Source: Enterobacter sp. R1(2018) (GTDB lineage Bacteria > Pseudomonadota > Gammaproteobacteria > Enterobacterales > Enterobacteriaceae). From it: a stretch of 53,217 bases of DNA. The stretch covers positions 28,108 to 81,324 of the forward strand of contig NZ_RCAA01000030.1 in NCBI RefSeq assembly GCF_003628475.1, read 5' to 3'. Made by a program: the position numbers and the translations under genes. Under the pieces are notes generated by a model, which had not been told where the DNA came from, made no database searches, and worked only from the letters and a program-made list of their open reading frames with translations. The number at the start of each line of letters is the position of its first letter. Position 1 is the stretch's first letter. This document shows, piece by piece, positions 1-8,592 of the stretch.

Positions 1-356
1 AGGCCTTTAAGAAAACTGCGTCCGCCATGCGCCAATTCCACCGCCGGCGATTCCTGCGTAACCGGCTCTTTTTTTAACGCGCCGCGCAGCATCTGGTAAC
101 CCATCCAGCACAAATATAATCCGCCGCCGACCATGATAATGCTGTGCAGCCACGCCATTTTTTCAAGGATCAGATTCAGGCCAAGCAGCGCTACGCCGGA
201 CCAGACCATGACGCCGCCGGTGATACCCAGTACGCCCATCATCGCTTCCTTACGGGAACGGCTAACGGCGGTTTGCGAAACGAAGAAAAAGTCGGGGCCG
301 GGCGTGACCAGCGCAACGATATGCAGCACCGCTACGGTCAGAAAAAGCATCAACAT
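1..356 (-). CDS. rhtC: Threonine efflux protein RhtC, N-terminal part (cut by window edge)
   Basis: This is the first ~118 residues of a LysE/RhtB-family amino-acid exporter of the inner membrane, which pumps L-threonine out of the cell. Translating the minus strand from the ATG at 356 gives MLMLFLTVAVLHIVALVTPG, followed by the family's PGPDFFFV segment and two further hydrophobic stretches. E. coli RhtC is about 206 residues, so roughly 90 are beyond base 1. The gene lies downstream of recQ on the same strand, as in E. coli. Identification rests on close sequence match; the C-terminus cannot be judged. Confidence 0.93.
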   Translation of the reverse strand, partial: MLMLFLTVAVLHIVALVTPGPDFFFVSQTAVSRSRKEAMMGVLGITGGVMVWSGVALLGLNLILEKMAWLHSIIMVGGGLYLCWMGYQMLRGALKKEPVTQESPAVELAHGGRSFLKG

Positions 357-395
357 AAGAAATAACTCGCGGGAAAATTATTTAGTGAGTGATTA

Positions 396-416
396 TCCTG
401 CCACGTTCGGGCAGGA
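396..416. repeat. Short inverted repeat between recQ and rhtC
   Basis: A perfect 7-bp stem, TCCTGCC at 396-402 pairing with GGCAGGA at 410-416, sits in the gap between the recQ stop and the rhtC start. It has no U-tract on either strand, so it is at best a weak or Rho-assisted stop for recQ or an mRNA-processing structure. Confidence 0.4.
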
Positions 417-420
417 CTGG

Positions 421-2250
421 CTACTCCTCATCTTCGCCGTCGACGTGGCTGCGAATCAGCGACATAAACTCGCGGCCAAAACGTTCCAGCTTGCGGGTGC
501 CCACGCCGTTGACGCCGAGCATTTCGCCCGCGGAGATCGGCATTTGCTCGGCCATTTCGATAAGCGTGGCGTCGTTAAACACCACATACGGCGGAATATT
601 CTCTTCATCGGCAATGGCTTTACGCAGCTTGCGCAGCTTAGCGAACAGTTTACGGTCGTAATTGCCGCCGAACACTTTCTGATTAGCACGCGGTTTGATA
701 GCAACGACGCGCGGCACCGCCAGCATCAGCGGTACTTCAGCCCGCAGATAAGGGCGCGCCGCTTCGGTAAGCTGCAAAGCAGAGTGCTGGGCGATGTTTT
801 GCGTCACGACGCCGAGGTGGATGAGCTGACGAATGACGCTCACCCAGTGCTCCGTTGTGTGGTCGCGGCCTTCACCATAGATTTTGAGCTTGTCGTGCCC
901 GAGGTCGCGAATACGCTGATTGTTCGCGCCACGCAGCACTTCAACGACGTAGCCCATGCCGAAACGCTGGCCTACGCGATAAATACAGGAGAGCGCTTTC
1001 TGCGCATCCACCAGCCCGTCGTAACGACGCGGCGGATCCAGGCAAACGTCGCAGTTACCACACGGCTGCTGGCGGCCTTCGCCAAAGTAGTTCAGCAGCA
1101 CCAGACGGCGGCAGGTTTGCGCCTCGGCAAAAGCGCCCATCGCGTTGAGCTTATGCCGTTCGATGTCCTGCAGCTGACCGGCAGGCTTCTCTTCCAGGCA
1201 TTTGCGCAGCCAGGCCATATCTGCCGGGTCGTAGAACAACATCGCTTCCGCAGGCAGGCCATCTCGCCCGGCGCGTCCCGTTTCCTGGTAGTAGGATTCT
1301 ATATTGCGCGGGATATCAAAGTGCGCCACAAAGCGTACGTTCGGCTTGTTGATGCCCATGCCAAACGCCACGGTAGCCACCACGATTTGCAAATCGTCGC
1401 GCTGGAACTTCTCCTGCACCTCGGCACGCACGCTGTGCTCCAGGCCTGCGTGATAAGCCCCGGCGCTGATGCCCTTGCTTTGCAGACGCGCAGCGGTGTC
1501 TTCCACTTTTGCGCGGCTGTTGCAGTAAATAATGCCGGACTTGCCGCGCTGTTCCTGAACGTAGCGCATCAGCTGATCGAGCGGCTTAAACTTCTCCATC
1601 AGCATGTAGCGAATATTCGGCCGGTCGAAGCTGCTGATTTGAATCAGCGGATCCTGCAGGCCGAGCAGGCGGACAATATCCAGCCGGGTGGTGTCATCGG
1701 CGGTGGCGGTAAGGGCGATAAAAGGTACGGTAGGCAAGCGCTGGCGCAGCTGTCCGAGCGCGGCGTATTCCGGACGGAAATCGTGCCCCCACTGGGAAAT
1801 ACAGTGCGCCTCGTCCACCGCTACCATTGAAAGAGGCCAGTGGCTGATTTGGTCGATGAAGTTATCCATCATCAGCCGTTCAGGGGCGATATACAGCAGG
1901 CGGACCTGCCCGCTGCGGCAGCCGGCCAGCACTTCCTGCTGCTGCTCACGGCTTTGGGTAGAGTTCAGGCAGGCCGCGGCAACGCCGTTCGCCAGCAGCT
2001 GGTCGACCTGGTCTTTCATCAGGGAAATCAGCGGCGAAACGACCACCGTCAGACCGCCGAAGACCAGCGCGGGAATTTGATAGCACAGGGATTTGCCGCC
2101 GCCGGTAGGCATCACGACCAGACAGTCGCGCCCCTCAAGCACCGTTTCGATGATGGTTTCCTGGCCCGGACGGAACTGCTGGTAGCCAAAGGTTTCCTGC
2201 AAAACCTGCCTTGCCAGCGCTGCCTGATTAATTACTTCCGCCTGTGTCAC
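421..2250 (-). CDS. recQ: ATP-dependent DNA helicase RecQ
   Basis: RecQ is a 3'-5' superfamily 2 helicase that acts in the RecF recombination pathway and restarts blocked forks. The 609-residue product has Walker A PTGGGKS (about 48-54), the DEAH box (146-149) with the aromatic-rich loop after it, the helicase C lobe (YQETGRAGRDG), a four-cysteine zinc site around residues 380-405 (CRRLVL...CGNCDVC), and a C-terminal HRDC domain. The start is GTG at 2250, preceded by GGAG five bases upstream; E. coli also uses GTG here. It lies 63 bases after pldA on the same strand. Length equals the E. coli protein. Confidence 0.97.
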   Translation of the reverse strand: MTQAEVINQAALARQVLQETFGYQQFRPGQETIIETVLEGRDCLVVMPTGGGKSLCYQIPALVFGGLTVVVSPLISLMKDQVDQLLANGVAAACLNSTQSREQQQEVLAGCRSGQVRLLYIAPERLMMDNFIDQISHWPLSMVAVDEAHCISQWGHDFRPEYAALGQLRQRLPTVPFIALTATADDTTRLDIVRLLGLQDPLIQISSFDRPNIRYMLMEKFKPLDQLMRYVQEQRGKSGIIYCNSRAKVEDTAARLQSKGISAGAYHAGLEHSVRAEVQEKFQRDDLQIVVATVAFGMGINKPNVRFVAHFDIPRNIESYYQETGRAGRDGLPAEAMLFYDPADMAWLRKCLEEKPAGQLQDIERHKLNAMGAFAEAQTCRRLVLLNYFGEGRQQPCGNCDVCLDPPRRYDGLVDAQKALSCIYRVGQRFGMGYVVEVLRGANNQRIRDLGHDKLKIYGEGRDHTTEHWVSVIRQLIHLGVVTQNIAQHSALQLTEAARPYLRAEVPLMLAVPRVVAIKPRANQKVFGGNYDRKLFAKLRKLRKAIADEENIPPYVVFNDATLIEMAEQMPISAGEMLGVNGVGTRKLERFGREFMSLIRSHVDGEDEE

Positions 2251-2313
2251 GCTTTCTCCACCACCAAAAATTCAGGCGCCATTTTCAGCGCCTGAGGTAA
2301 AAACTGCAACTTT

Positions 2314-3183
2314 TTAGAACAGATCGTTAAGCATAACGCCAACGCCGAAGCGCGTCTGGTTAAAGTTGTAATCAATTAACGACTCGCCGTAACCGCTGTA
2401 GAGCTGGGTATAGAGGCGCACGTGTTTAGTCACCGGATAGCTGAAGCCCATTTCGGCGCCGCCGTAGCCGGTGTTCCAGTTGTACTGTCCTTTCACGCTC
2501 AGCACCGCATCACCCAGCGAGTAGCCGATTTTCAACTGGTAATAGCCCATGTATTTGGTGATGTCCGGGTTATCATCGGTGCTGCCGAGCACGTACCACG
2601 GTTTCGCCTCAACCAGCCAGTTGCCGTTTTCTGCCATCAGGCGGGCGTACAGGCGGTTCCAGCTGCGGGAAGTGGGATCGGAGCGCCCGTTAGAGTCGTG
2701 GTTATAACCAAACTCCACGTCGCGCAACGTCCAGCCAGCGAAGGTCTCGTCGGTCGCGAAGCCCAGGAAAAGCTGCGGCTCATAGTTGGTTTCGCGGAAC
2801 GGCGAAGAGTCGCCGCTGTTAGAGAGTTGCCACCAGGACTTTTGCGTGTAGGACGCGCCCAGCACCGAGTTCGAGCCGAGAATACCGCGCCACAGCGGGA
2901 AAGCGAGGCTCAGCTGGAACTTCACTTCATCTTTACGGGCGTTATCCGACCAGTTATAAGAACGGATAGCCTCTTTGTTCAGATCGTCAGTTACCGTATA
3001 AATCAAATAGTTAGTATCATACGGATAGAGCGTGAACGGATTGTCATGTTCCTGAAGCAGGTTAGCAATGACGCTGCCGCGCACGGCGGGTTTATCATGA
3101 ACCTCTTTAATCGTGGCTTCCTGTGCGTAGGCCGTAAAAGGCAGCAAACACGCCGCCATCAAGCATCCCAGAAACTTGCGCAT
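2314..3183 (-). CDS. pldA: Outer membrane phospholipase A1 (OMPLA)
   Basis: PldA is a calcium-dependent outer-membrane phospholipase that hydrolyses phospholipids which reach the outer leaflet. The precursor has a 20-residue signal peptide ending AYA before QEAT, then a 12-strand beta barrel. The catalytic His-Ser pair is in the GYNHDSNGRSD segment (about precursor 162/164), and the chain ends in Phe, typical of Bam substrates. I chose ATG 3183 (289 residues, the E. coli length) over an in-frame TTG two codons upstream. It is divergent from yigI and upstream of recQ. Confidence 0.96.
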   Translation of the reverse strand: MRKFLGCLMAACLLPFTAYAQEATIKEVHDKPAVRGSVIANLLQEHDNPFTLYPYDTNYLIYTVTDDLNKEAIRSYNWSDNARKDEVKFQLSLAFPLWRGILGSNSVLGASYTQKSWWQLSNSGDSSPFRETNYEPQLFLGFATDETFAGWTLRDVEFGYNHDSNGRSDPTSRSWNRLYARLMAENGNWLVEAKPWYVLGSTDDNPDITKYMGYYQLKIGYSLGDAVLSVKGQYNWNTGYGGAEMGFSYPVTKHVRLYTQLYSGYGESLIDYNFNQTRFGVGVMLNDLF

Positions 3184-3358
3184 CGACAATGTTCTCCCGA
3201 ACGTAAATTTAGTATCGAATTATTAGCTGGCGGACATTCTACATAGTTCCTTCGCATCCCGCGCGGTCAACCTTTCTTAAAGTGGAAAGCAACAAAAGCG
3301 AAGCATAAAATACACATTCAGTTAACTTACTCAGGTTTTTTCGATCGAGGAACGATCC

Positions 3359-3829
3359 ATGTCCGGCTCCATACTGACTCCCGAATCCGCACTTCAGCTG
3401 GTTGGCGAAATTTTTGTCTATCACATGCCGTTTAACCGCGCGCTGGGCCTTGAGCTGGAGCGCTATGAAAAAAACTTTGCGCAGCTCGGCTTTAATAATC
3501 AACCGATGATGGTTGGCAACTGGGCGCAAAGCATTCTGCACGGCGGGGTGATTGCCTCCGCGCTGGATGTCGCCGCGGGTCTGGTTTGCGTAGGCAGCAC
3601 CCTGACGCGTCATGAAACCATCAGCGAGGAAGAGCTGCGCCAGCGTCTGTCAAAGATGGGCACAATCGATCTGCGCGTGGATTATCTGCGTCCAGGCCGT
3701 GGGCAGCGCTTTACCGCCAGCAGCAGCCTGCTGCGGGCCGGCAACAAAGTCGCCGTCGCGCGGGTTGAATTACATAATGAAGAGCAGGTCCATATCGCCA
3801 GCGCCACGGCGACCTATATGGTGGGATGA
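3359..3829 (+). CDS. yigI: Acyl-CoA thioesterase YigI (hotdog fold)
   Basis: This is a 156-residue PaaI/YigI-type hotdog-fold protein. The family motif is visible in [21 protein letters not shown] (about residues 54-74, the conserved HGG and central helix). YigI of E. coli has been described as a medium- to long-chain acyl-CoA thioesterase, probably cytosolic. The ATG at 3359 follows GAGG at 3347-3350. It is divergent from pldA and followed by a large hairpin before rarD. The match to E. coli YigI runs end to end. Confidence 0.92.
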   Translation: MSGSILTPESALQLVGEIFVYHMPFNRALGLELERYEKNFAQLGFNNQPMMVGNWAQSILHGGVIASALDVAAGLVCVGSTLTRHETISEEELRQRLSKMGTIDLRVDYLRPGRGQRFTASSSLLRAGNKVAVARVELHNEEQVHIASATATYMVG

Positions 3830-3845
3830 GAAGATAAATCCTGAA

Positions 3846-3899
3846 GCGGCTGATAAAGAAGGAAAACGCGTAGTTTTTCCTTCTTTGTGGCTAAGCCGC
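3846..3899. repeat. Long imperfect hairpin downstream of yigI
   Basis: A perfect 12-bp stem (AAAGAAGGAAAA with TTTTCCTTCTTT) is extended outward by GCGGCT (3846-3851) pairing with AGCCGC (3894-3899). It is followed by an AT-rich palindrome, AAAATCAATTAATTGATTTT. There is no run of T directly after the GC-rich arm, so it is not a textbook intrinsic terminator, but it probably protects or ends the yigI transcript. Confidence 0.5.
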
Positions 3900-4028
3900 G
3901 AAAATCAATTAATTGATTTTCCTTATTATCTTCTGGTGGGATCTTTTCGTTTCTCATTTTTGTGTGCTTTGTCATCAATCTGTAAATCCTGTTACTATTT
4001 GCGCACTATTCTTCTACGAGTTTTTTTC

Positions 4029-4925
4029 ATGGATGCGAAACAGACCCGCCAGGGCGTACTGCTTGCCCTCGCAGCGTATTTAATTTGGGGCATTGCGCCT
4101 GCCTATTTCAAGCTGATCCACTACGTCCCGGCGGATGAAATTCTTACCCACCGCGTGATCTGGTCGTTCTTTTTTATGGTGGCGTTGATTAGCCTCAGCC
4201 GTCAGTGGCCGCAGGTGAAAAAGGCCTGTAAGAATCGCCGCAAGGTCTTCGCAATGGCGCTCTCGGCGGTGCTTATCGGCGGCAACTGGCTGCTTTTCAT
4301 CTGGGCGGTGAATAATAATCACATGCTGGAAGCGAGCCTCGGCTACTTTATTAACCCGCTGGTTAACGTCGTCTTAGGTATGATTTTTCTCGGCGAACGC
4401 TTCCGCACCCTACAATGGGTTGCGGTGGCGCTTGCGGCCTGCGGCGTGCTGGTACAGCTTTGGACGTTCGGTTCGCTGCCGATAATCGCTCTGGGTCTGG
4501 CGTTCAGCTTCGCCTTTTATGGGCTGGTGCGTAAGAAAATCGCCGTGGATGCGCAAACCGGGATGCTGGTTGAAACCCTCTGGCTGTTGCCGATAGCGGC
4601 GATTTACCTGTTTGGCTTTGCCGACAGCGCCACCAGCCATATGGGGCAAAATCCCTGGTCGCTTAACCTGTTGTTAATCGCCGCGGGCATTGTGACCACG
4701 ATTCCGCTGCTGTGCTTCACCGCTGCCGCAACGCGCTTACGCCTCTCCACGCTGGGCTTCTTCCAGTACCTTGGCCCAACGCTGATGTTTCTGCTGGCGG
4801 TCACCTTTTATGGCGAGGTGGTTGGGAAAGATAAAATGCTGACGTTTGGCTTTATCTGGGCGGCGCTGGCGCTGTTTATTCTGGACGCGGTTTATACGCA
4901 AAATAAGCTGCGCAAAATCGGCTAA
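4029..4925 (+). CDS. rarD: EamA-family transporter RarD
   Basis: RarD is an inner-membrane member of the drug/metabolite transporter superfamily, first linked to chloramphenicol sensitivity in pseudomonads; its substrate in enterobacteria is not firmly known. The 298-residue product has about ten hydrophobic segments and two EamA-like repeats. A longer open frame begins at 3612 inside yigI, but homology starts at MDAKQTRQG, so ATG 4029 is chosen. E. coli has yigF and yigG between rarD and corA; here rarD is followed directly by corA in convergent orientation. Confidence 0.93.
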   Translation: MDAKQTRQGVLLALAAYLIWGIAPAYFKLIHYVPADEILTHRVIWSFFFMVALISLSRQWPQVKKACKNRRKVFAMALSAVLIGGNWLLFIWAVNNNHMLEASLGYFINPLVNVVLGMIFLGERFRTLQWVAVALAACGVLVQLWTFGSLPIIALGLAFSFAFYGLVRKKIAVDAQTGMLVETLWLLPIAAIYLFGFADSATSHMGQNPWSLNLLLIAAGIVTTIPLLCFTAAATRLRLSTLGFFQYLGPTLMFLLAVTFYGEVVGKDKMLTFGFIWAALALFILDAVYTQNKLRKIG

Positions 4926-4943
4926 CGGTAGAGGGTACTTACC

Positions 4944-4996
4944 CGCCCTACGAAACTCATCAAATCGTAGGGCGCATAAGCGTAGCGCCACGCGCC
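4944..4996. repeat. REP-like palindromic element between rarD and corA
   Basis: CGCCCTACGA (4944-4953) and TCGTAGGGCG (4965-4974) form a perfect 10-bp stem. The following bases, GGGCGCATAAGCGTAGCGCC, have the form of enterobacterial REP/BIME units (GTAGG-CGGATAAGGCGTTTACGCC type). It lies between convergent genes, the usual place for these elements, and can stabilise or end both transcripts. Confidence 0.65.
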
Positions 4997-5000
4997 ATAA

Positions 5001-5951
5001 TTACAGCCAGTTCTTACGCTTAAAGTACAGGTACGGCGCAAGCCCGGCGAGGATCATCAGGATAATCGCCGCCGGATAGCCGAAGCTCAGCTTCAGCTCT
5101 GGCATAAATTCGAAGTTCATCCCGTAACTTGATGCCACAAGCGTTGGCGGCAGGAACACCACCGATACCACCGAGAAGATCTTGATGATGCGGTTCTGTT
5201 CGATGTTGATAAAGCCCATCGCCGCCTGCATCAGGAAGTTCACCTTCTGGAACAGGGACTCGTTATGCGGCAGCAGCGATTCGATATCCCGCAGGATTTC
5301 ACGTGCCTGCTCCAGCTGTCCGCCCGGCAGGCGCGCTTTGCGCACCAGGAAATTTAACGCGCGCTGGGTATCCATCAGGCACAGGCGAACCTTCCAGCCG
5401 ATATCTTCCAGTTCTGCCAGCGTCGAGAGCGCGGCGTCATACTCATCGCCCTGCTGCCCTTCCATAATTACCCGGCTGAGCTTTTCTAAATCGCTGTAGA
5501 TGTTTTCGATTTCATCCGCCAGCTGTTCGATTTTGGTTTCAAACAGGTCAAGCAGCAGCTCATAGGCGTTGCCGTCCACCATATTCTGGCTGCGGGCGCG
5601 CATGCGGTAGAGGCGAAACGCAGGCAGTTCGCGTTCGCGCAGCGTGTACAGGCGGCCTTCGCGGATGGTAAAGGCGACGGTGCTGTTGCCAGCGTGATCG
5701 TCCGCATCTTCGAAGAAGAAAAAGGAGTGAATGTGCAAGCCGTCTTCGTCTTCAAAAAAACGCGCGGATGCTTCGATGTCTTCCAGCTCTGGTCGGGTTG
5801 CCAGGCTCTGGCCAAGTTCCGTTTGCACACGCTGCCGCTCGCTCTCCTCGGGTTCGACCAAATCAACCCAGACGGAGTTTGTCAGGTTGTCGGCCTCATC
5901 CAGCTCGAGGCGGGACAGTCGATTGTTTTCCAGTTGAAATGCGCTCAGCAT
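5001..5951 (-). CDS. corA: Magnesium/cobalt transporter CorA
   Basis: CorA is the main constitutive Mg2+ channel of the inner membrane, a homopentamer with a large cytoplasmic funnel. The 316-residue product has a long acidic and helical N-terminal domain and two C-terminal membrane helices, with the signature YGMN at about 276-279 between them and a basic tail (KRKNWL). The open frame extends five codons further, but ATG 5951 gives [10 protein letters not shown] and the E. coli length. It is preceded by a long leader containing a small ORF (corL). Confidence 0.97.
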   Translation of the reverse strand: MLSAFQLENNRLSRLELDEADNLTNSVWVDLVEPEESERQRVQTELGQSLATRPELEDIEASARFFEDEDGLHIHSFFFFEDADDHAGNSTVAFTIREGRLYTLRERELPAFRLYRMRARSQNMVDGNAYELLLDLFETKIEQLADEIENIYSDLEKLSRVIMEGQQGDEYDAALSTLAELEDIGWKVRLCLMDTQRALNFLVRKARLPGGQLEQAREILRDIESLLPHNESLFQKVNFLMQAAMGFINIEQNRIIKIFSVVSVVFLPPTLVASSYGMNFEFMPELKLSFGYPAAIILMILAGLAPYLYFKRKNWL

Positions 5952-6114
5952 GACCGGGACTCCCAATACAAAAAAATATCAGGGACAGCTCGGTTGGCAC
6001 ACAGACAGAAACATTACAGGTTTCAGACCATTAAACAGTCTGACTCATTGCGACGGGATATACGGATATGAGGTCGCCGACAACCACTAAGGCCATCAGC
6101 ATAAGAGGATAGCC

Positions 6115-6171
6115 TTAGAAGTTGTACCTGGTTGACAGGTAATTGAGCCAGTATCTACTGGGTGTGTCCAA
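6115..6171 (-). CDS. corL: corA leader peptide CorL
   Basis: In the corA 5' leader the minus strand reads AAGAGGA, nine bases, then TTG and 17 further sense codons before TAA: MDTPSRYWLNYLSTRYNF (18 residues, TTG start). In Salmonella a short leader ORF, corL, couples translation to Rho-dependent termination ahead of corA. The position here, between a good promoter and corA, fits that role. The hairpin TACCTG/CAGGTA lies inside the ORF, so ribosome progress could change leader folding. Presence is by sequence; function is by analogy. Confidence 0.7.
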   Translation of the reverse strand: MDTPSRYWLNYLSTRYNF

Positions 6172-6205
6172 GGCGAGTGTCCTCTTAAACTGTTATCGTG
6201 CGCGC

Positions 6206-6234
6206 ATGTTACGCCACCAGAAATATGGCGTCAA
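6206..6234 (-). promoter_or_regulatory. corA promoter
   Basis: On the minus strand TTGACG (6234-6229) is separated by 17 bases from TAACAT (6211-6206). Transcription would start near 6199, giving a leader of about 250 bases with corL near its 5' end. Confidence 0.75.
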
Positions 6235-6321
6235 CACGCAACGGGACACCGCAGACTAATAAATGCCAGTGATGTTTAAAGGGTAGCAGCGCACGGAAAA
6301 ATTGCGCGATATTTCTATAAC

Positions 6322-8484
6322 TTACACCGTTTCGAGGCGCGCATAAGCGGCCACCAGCCACTTAATTCCCTGTCCGGGAAACGCCACCTGCACGCGACTA
6401 TGTTCGCCGCTGCCTTCCAGGTTGACGATGGTGCCTTCACCAAATTTTGCATGGCGGACGCGCTGCCCGAGGCTGAAGCCCGAATCATTCTCAGAGATCG
6501 GCGTTCCCATTCGCTGATGGCTGACAGGGCGGCTGATACTGGCACGCAAACGCACCTCTTCCACGCAGTTTTCCGGCAGCTCGCCAACGAAGCGCGACGG
6601 GCGATGATAAACCTCTTTGCCGTACAAACGACGCGTTTCCGCATAGGTCAGCGTTAGCTTTTGCATTGCGCGAGTCACGCCAACATAGGCCAGCCGGCGT
6701 TCCTCTTCCAGACGGCCGCCCTCATCCAGCGACATCTGGCTTGGGAACATGCCCTCTTCCATGCCGACGATAAACACCTGCGGAAACTCCAGCCCTTTCG
6801 CAGAGTGCAGGGTCATCAGCTGAACCGCATCCTGCCAGGTATCCGCCTGTCCTTCGCCCGCTTCCAGCGCGGCATGGGACAGGAACGCCTGCAGCGGCAT
6901 CAAATCTTCGTCTTCATCCTGATAGCTGAACTGGCGCGTCGCCGTCACCAGCTCTTCTAAGTTTTCGATACGCGTCTGGCCTTTTTCGCCTTTCTCCTGC
7001 TCGTACATCATCATCAGGCCGGAGTCTTTGATGACGCGATCGGTCTGCACGTGCAGCGGCATATCGATAGTTTCGTGCGCCATGGCGTCAATCAGCTCCA
7101 TAAAGCGCTGCAGCGCGGAAGCGGCACGCCCGGCGAGCGCTTTCTCCTGCAGCAGGAGGCGGCAGGACTGCCAGAGCGTAAGCTGTTTGTCGCGGGAGGT
7201 CTGGCGCACCACGTCCAGCGTGCGATCGCCGATACCGCGCGTCGGCGTATTCACCACGCGTTCAAAAGCGGCATCGTCGTTACGGTTGGCAATCAGGCGC
7301 AGGTAGGAGAGCGCGTCTTTGATTTCCTGACGCTCGAAGAAGCGCATCCCGCCGTAGATACGGTACGGCATGCCGACCTGCAGCAGCGCCTCTTCCAGCA
7401 CGCGCGACTGGGCGTTACTGCGATAAAGAATAGCGCAGTGCTCCAGCGCTCCGCCCTTCTCCTGCCAGGTTTTGATGCGGTTGACGACAAAGCGCGCTTC
7501 ATCGAGCTCGTTGAAAGCGCAGTAGAGCGAAATAGGCTCGCCGTCGCTGCCGTCGGTCCACAGCTCTTTGCCCAGGCGACCGGCGTTATTAGCGATCAGG
7601 GCGTTGGCCGCGTTCAGGATATTGTTCGTCGAGCGGTAGTTTTGCTCCAGACGAATGGTTTGCGCGCCGGGGAAATCGGTGAGGAAGCGCTGAATATTTT
7701 CTACCTGAGCGCCGCGCCAGCCGTAGATGGACTGGTCGTCATCGCCGACGATCATCACCTTGCTGCTGTCGCCTGCCAGCAGGCGTATCCAGGCATACTG
7801 AATGCTGTTGGTGTCCTGGAATTCGTCCACCAGGATATTGGTGAAGCGTTCGCGATAGTGGTTGAGGATATGCGGCTTGTTGAGCCAGAGTTCGTGAGCG
7901 CGCAGCAGCAGCTCGGCGAAATCCACCAGCCCGGCGCGATCGCAGGCTTCCTGATAGGCCTGATACACTTTCTGCCAGGTTTGCTCTACGGGATTACCAT
8001 AGCTTTCAATATGATGAGGACGCAGTCCTTCGTCTTTTTTGCCGTTGATGTACCACATTGCCTGACGCGGCGGCCACTGCTTCTCATCAAGATTCAGCGC
8101 CTTAATCAGGCGCTTTAACAAACGCAGCTGGTCTTCGCTGTCCAGAATCTGGAAATCCTGCGGCAGTCGGGCATCCATATGGTGCGCGCGCAGCAGGCGG
8201 TGCGCCAGGCCGTGGAAGGTGCCGACCCACATGCCGCCCTGGCTGGTCCCCATCAGTTGGCCAATACGATGGCGCATTTCTGCCGCCGCTTTGTTGGTAA
8301 AGGTCACCGCCATGATGGAGTAGGGCGAACAGTTTTCCACGGTCATCAGCCAGGCGATGCGGTGCACCAGCACGCGCGTCTTACCGCTGCCCGCTCCGGC
8401 CAGCACCAGCATGTTGCTGCGCGAGGCCGCGACGGCTTCGCGCTGTTTATCATTGAGGCTATCGAGCAGGTAAGAAACGTCCAT
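6322..8484 (-). CDS. uvrD: DNA helicase II UvrD
   Basis: UvrD is the superfamily 1A 3'-5' helicase of nucleotide excision repair and methyl-directed mismatch repair; it also removes RecA from DNA. The 720-residue product has Walker A AGAGSGKT (about 29-36), the helicase II motif [20 protein letters not shown], the motif VI region VGVTRA, and the C-terminal Tudor-like segment (LGQRVRHAKFGEGTIVN) that contacts RNA polymerase. ATG 8484 (MDVSYLL) gives the E. coli length; the frame extends four codons upstream. It is the last gene of the dapF-yigA-xerC-yigB-uvrD series but has its own promoter. Confidence 0.98.
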   Translation of the reverse strand: MDVSYLLDSLNDKQREAVAASRSNMLVLAGAGSGKTRVLVHRIAWLMTVENCSPYSIMAVTFTNKAAAEMRHRIGQLMGTSQGGMWVGTFHGLAHRLLRAHHMDARLPQDFQILDSEDQLRLLKRLIKALNLDEKQWPPRQAMWYINGKKDEGLRPHHIESYGNPVEQTWQKVYQAYQEACDRAGLVDFAELLLRAHELWLNKPHILNHYRERFTNILVDEFQDTNSIQYAWIRLLAGDSSKVMIVGDDDQSIYGWRGAQVENIQRFLTDFPGAQTIRLEQNYRSTNNILNAANALIANNAGRLGKELWTDGSDGEPISLYCAFNELDEARFVVNRIKTWQEKGGALEHCAILYRSNAQSRVLEEALLQVGMPYRIYGGMRFFERQEIKDALSYLRLIANRNDDAAFERVVNTPTRGIGDRTLDVVRQTSRDKQLTLWQSCRLLLQEKALAGRAASALQRFMELIDAMAHETIDMPLHVQTDRVIKDSGLMMMYEQEKGEKGQTRIENLEELVTATRQFSYQDEDEDLMPLQAFLSHAALEAGEGQADTWQDAVQLMTLHSAKGLEFPQVFIVGMEEGMFPSQMSLDEGGRLEEERRLAYVGVTRAMQKLTLTYAETRRLYGKEVYHRPSRFVGELPENCVEEVRLRASISRPVSHQRMGTPISENDSGFSLGQRVRHAKFGEGTIVNLEGSGEHSRVQVAFPGQGIKWLVAAYARLETV

Positions 8485-8509
8485 TGGCACCGCCATTTGC
8501 AGGGTTGTG

Positions 8510-8531
8510 ATACCCGATGTTTGCCGGGTAT
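8510..8531 (-). repeat. Leader hairpin upstream of uvrD
   Basis: ATACCCG (8510-8516) pairs with CGGGTAT (8525-8531) in the uvrD leader, between the LexA box and the start codon. Attenuation of uvrD transcription has been described in E. coli, and this hairpin is in the right place, but no T-run follows on the minus strand. Confidence 0.4.
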
Positions 8532-8537
8532 CGACCC

Positions 8538-8553
8538 CTGGAATTTTATACAG
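8538..8553 (-). promoter_or_regulatory. LexA (SOS) box of uvrD
   Basis: The minus strand reads CTGTATAAAATTCCAG, which fits CTG-N10-CAG. It lies just downstream of the uvrD -10 box, as in E. coli, where LexA represses uvrD. The right half is CCAG rather than ACAG, so binding may be moderate. Confidence 0.75.
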
Positions 8554-8564
8554 AGTTGCTGAGG

Positions 8565-8592
8565 ATTATATCAGCGCGGTGAGGGATGCCAA
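8565..8592 (-). promoter_or_regulatory. uvrD promoter inside the yigB 3' end
   Basis: TTGGCA (8592-8587), a 16-base gap and a perfect TATAAT (8570-8565) lie within the last codons of yigB, so uvrD can be transcribed independently of the upstream operon. Confidence 0.8.

Noticed and set aside
133-1830. A 565-codon plus-strand open frame opposite recQ
   Set aside because: It is antisense to a fully conserved recQ, has His/Arg/Val-rich low-complexity composition typical of reverse-frame shadows, and shows no recognisable domain.
3239-3613. Minus-strand frame of 124 codons over the yigI start
   Set aside because: It is antisense to yigI and crosses the pldA-yigI promoter region; no Shine-Dalgarno or homology recognised.
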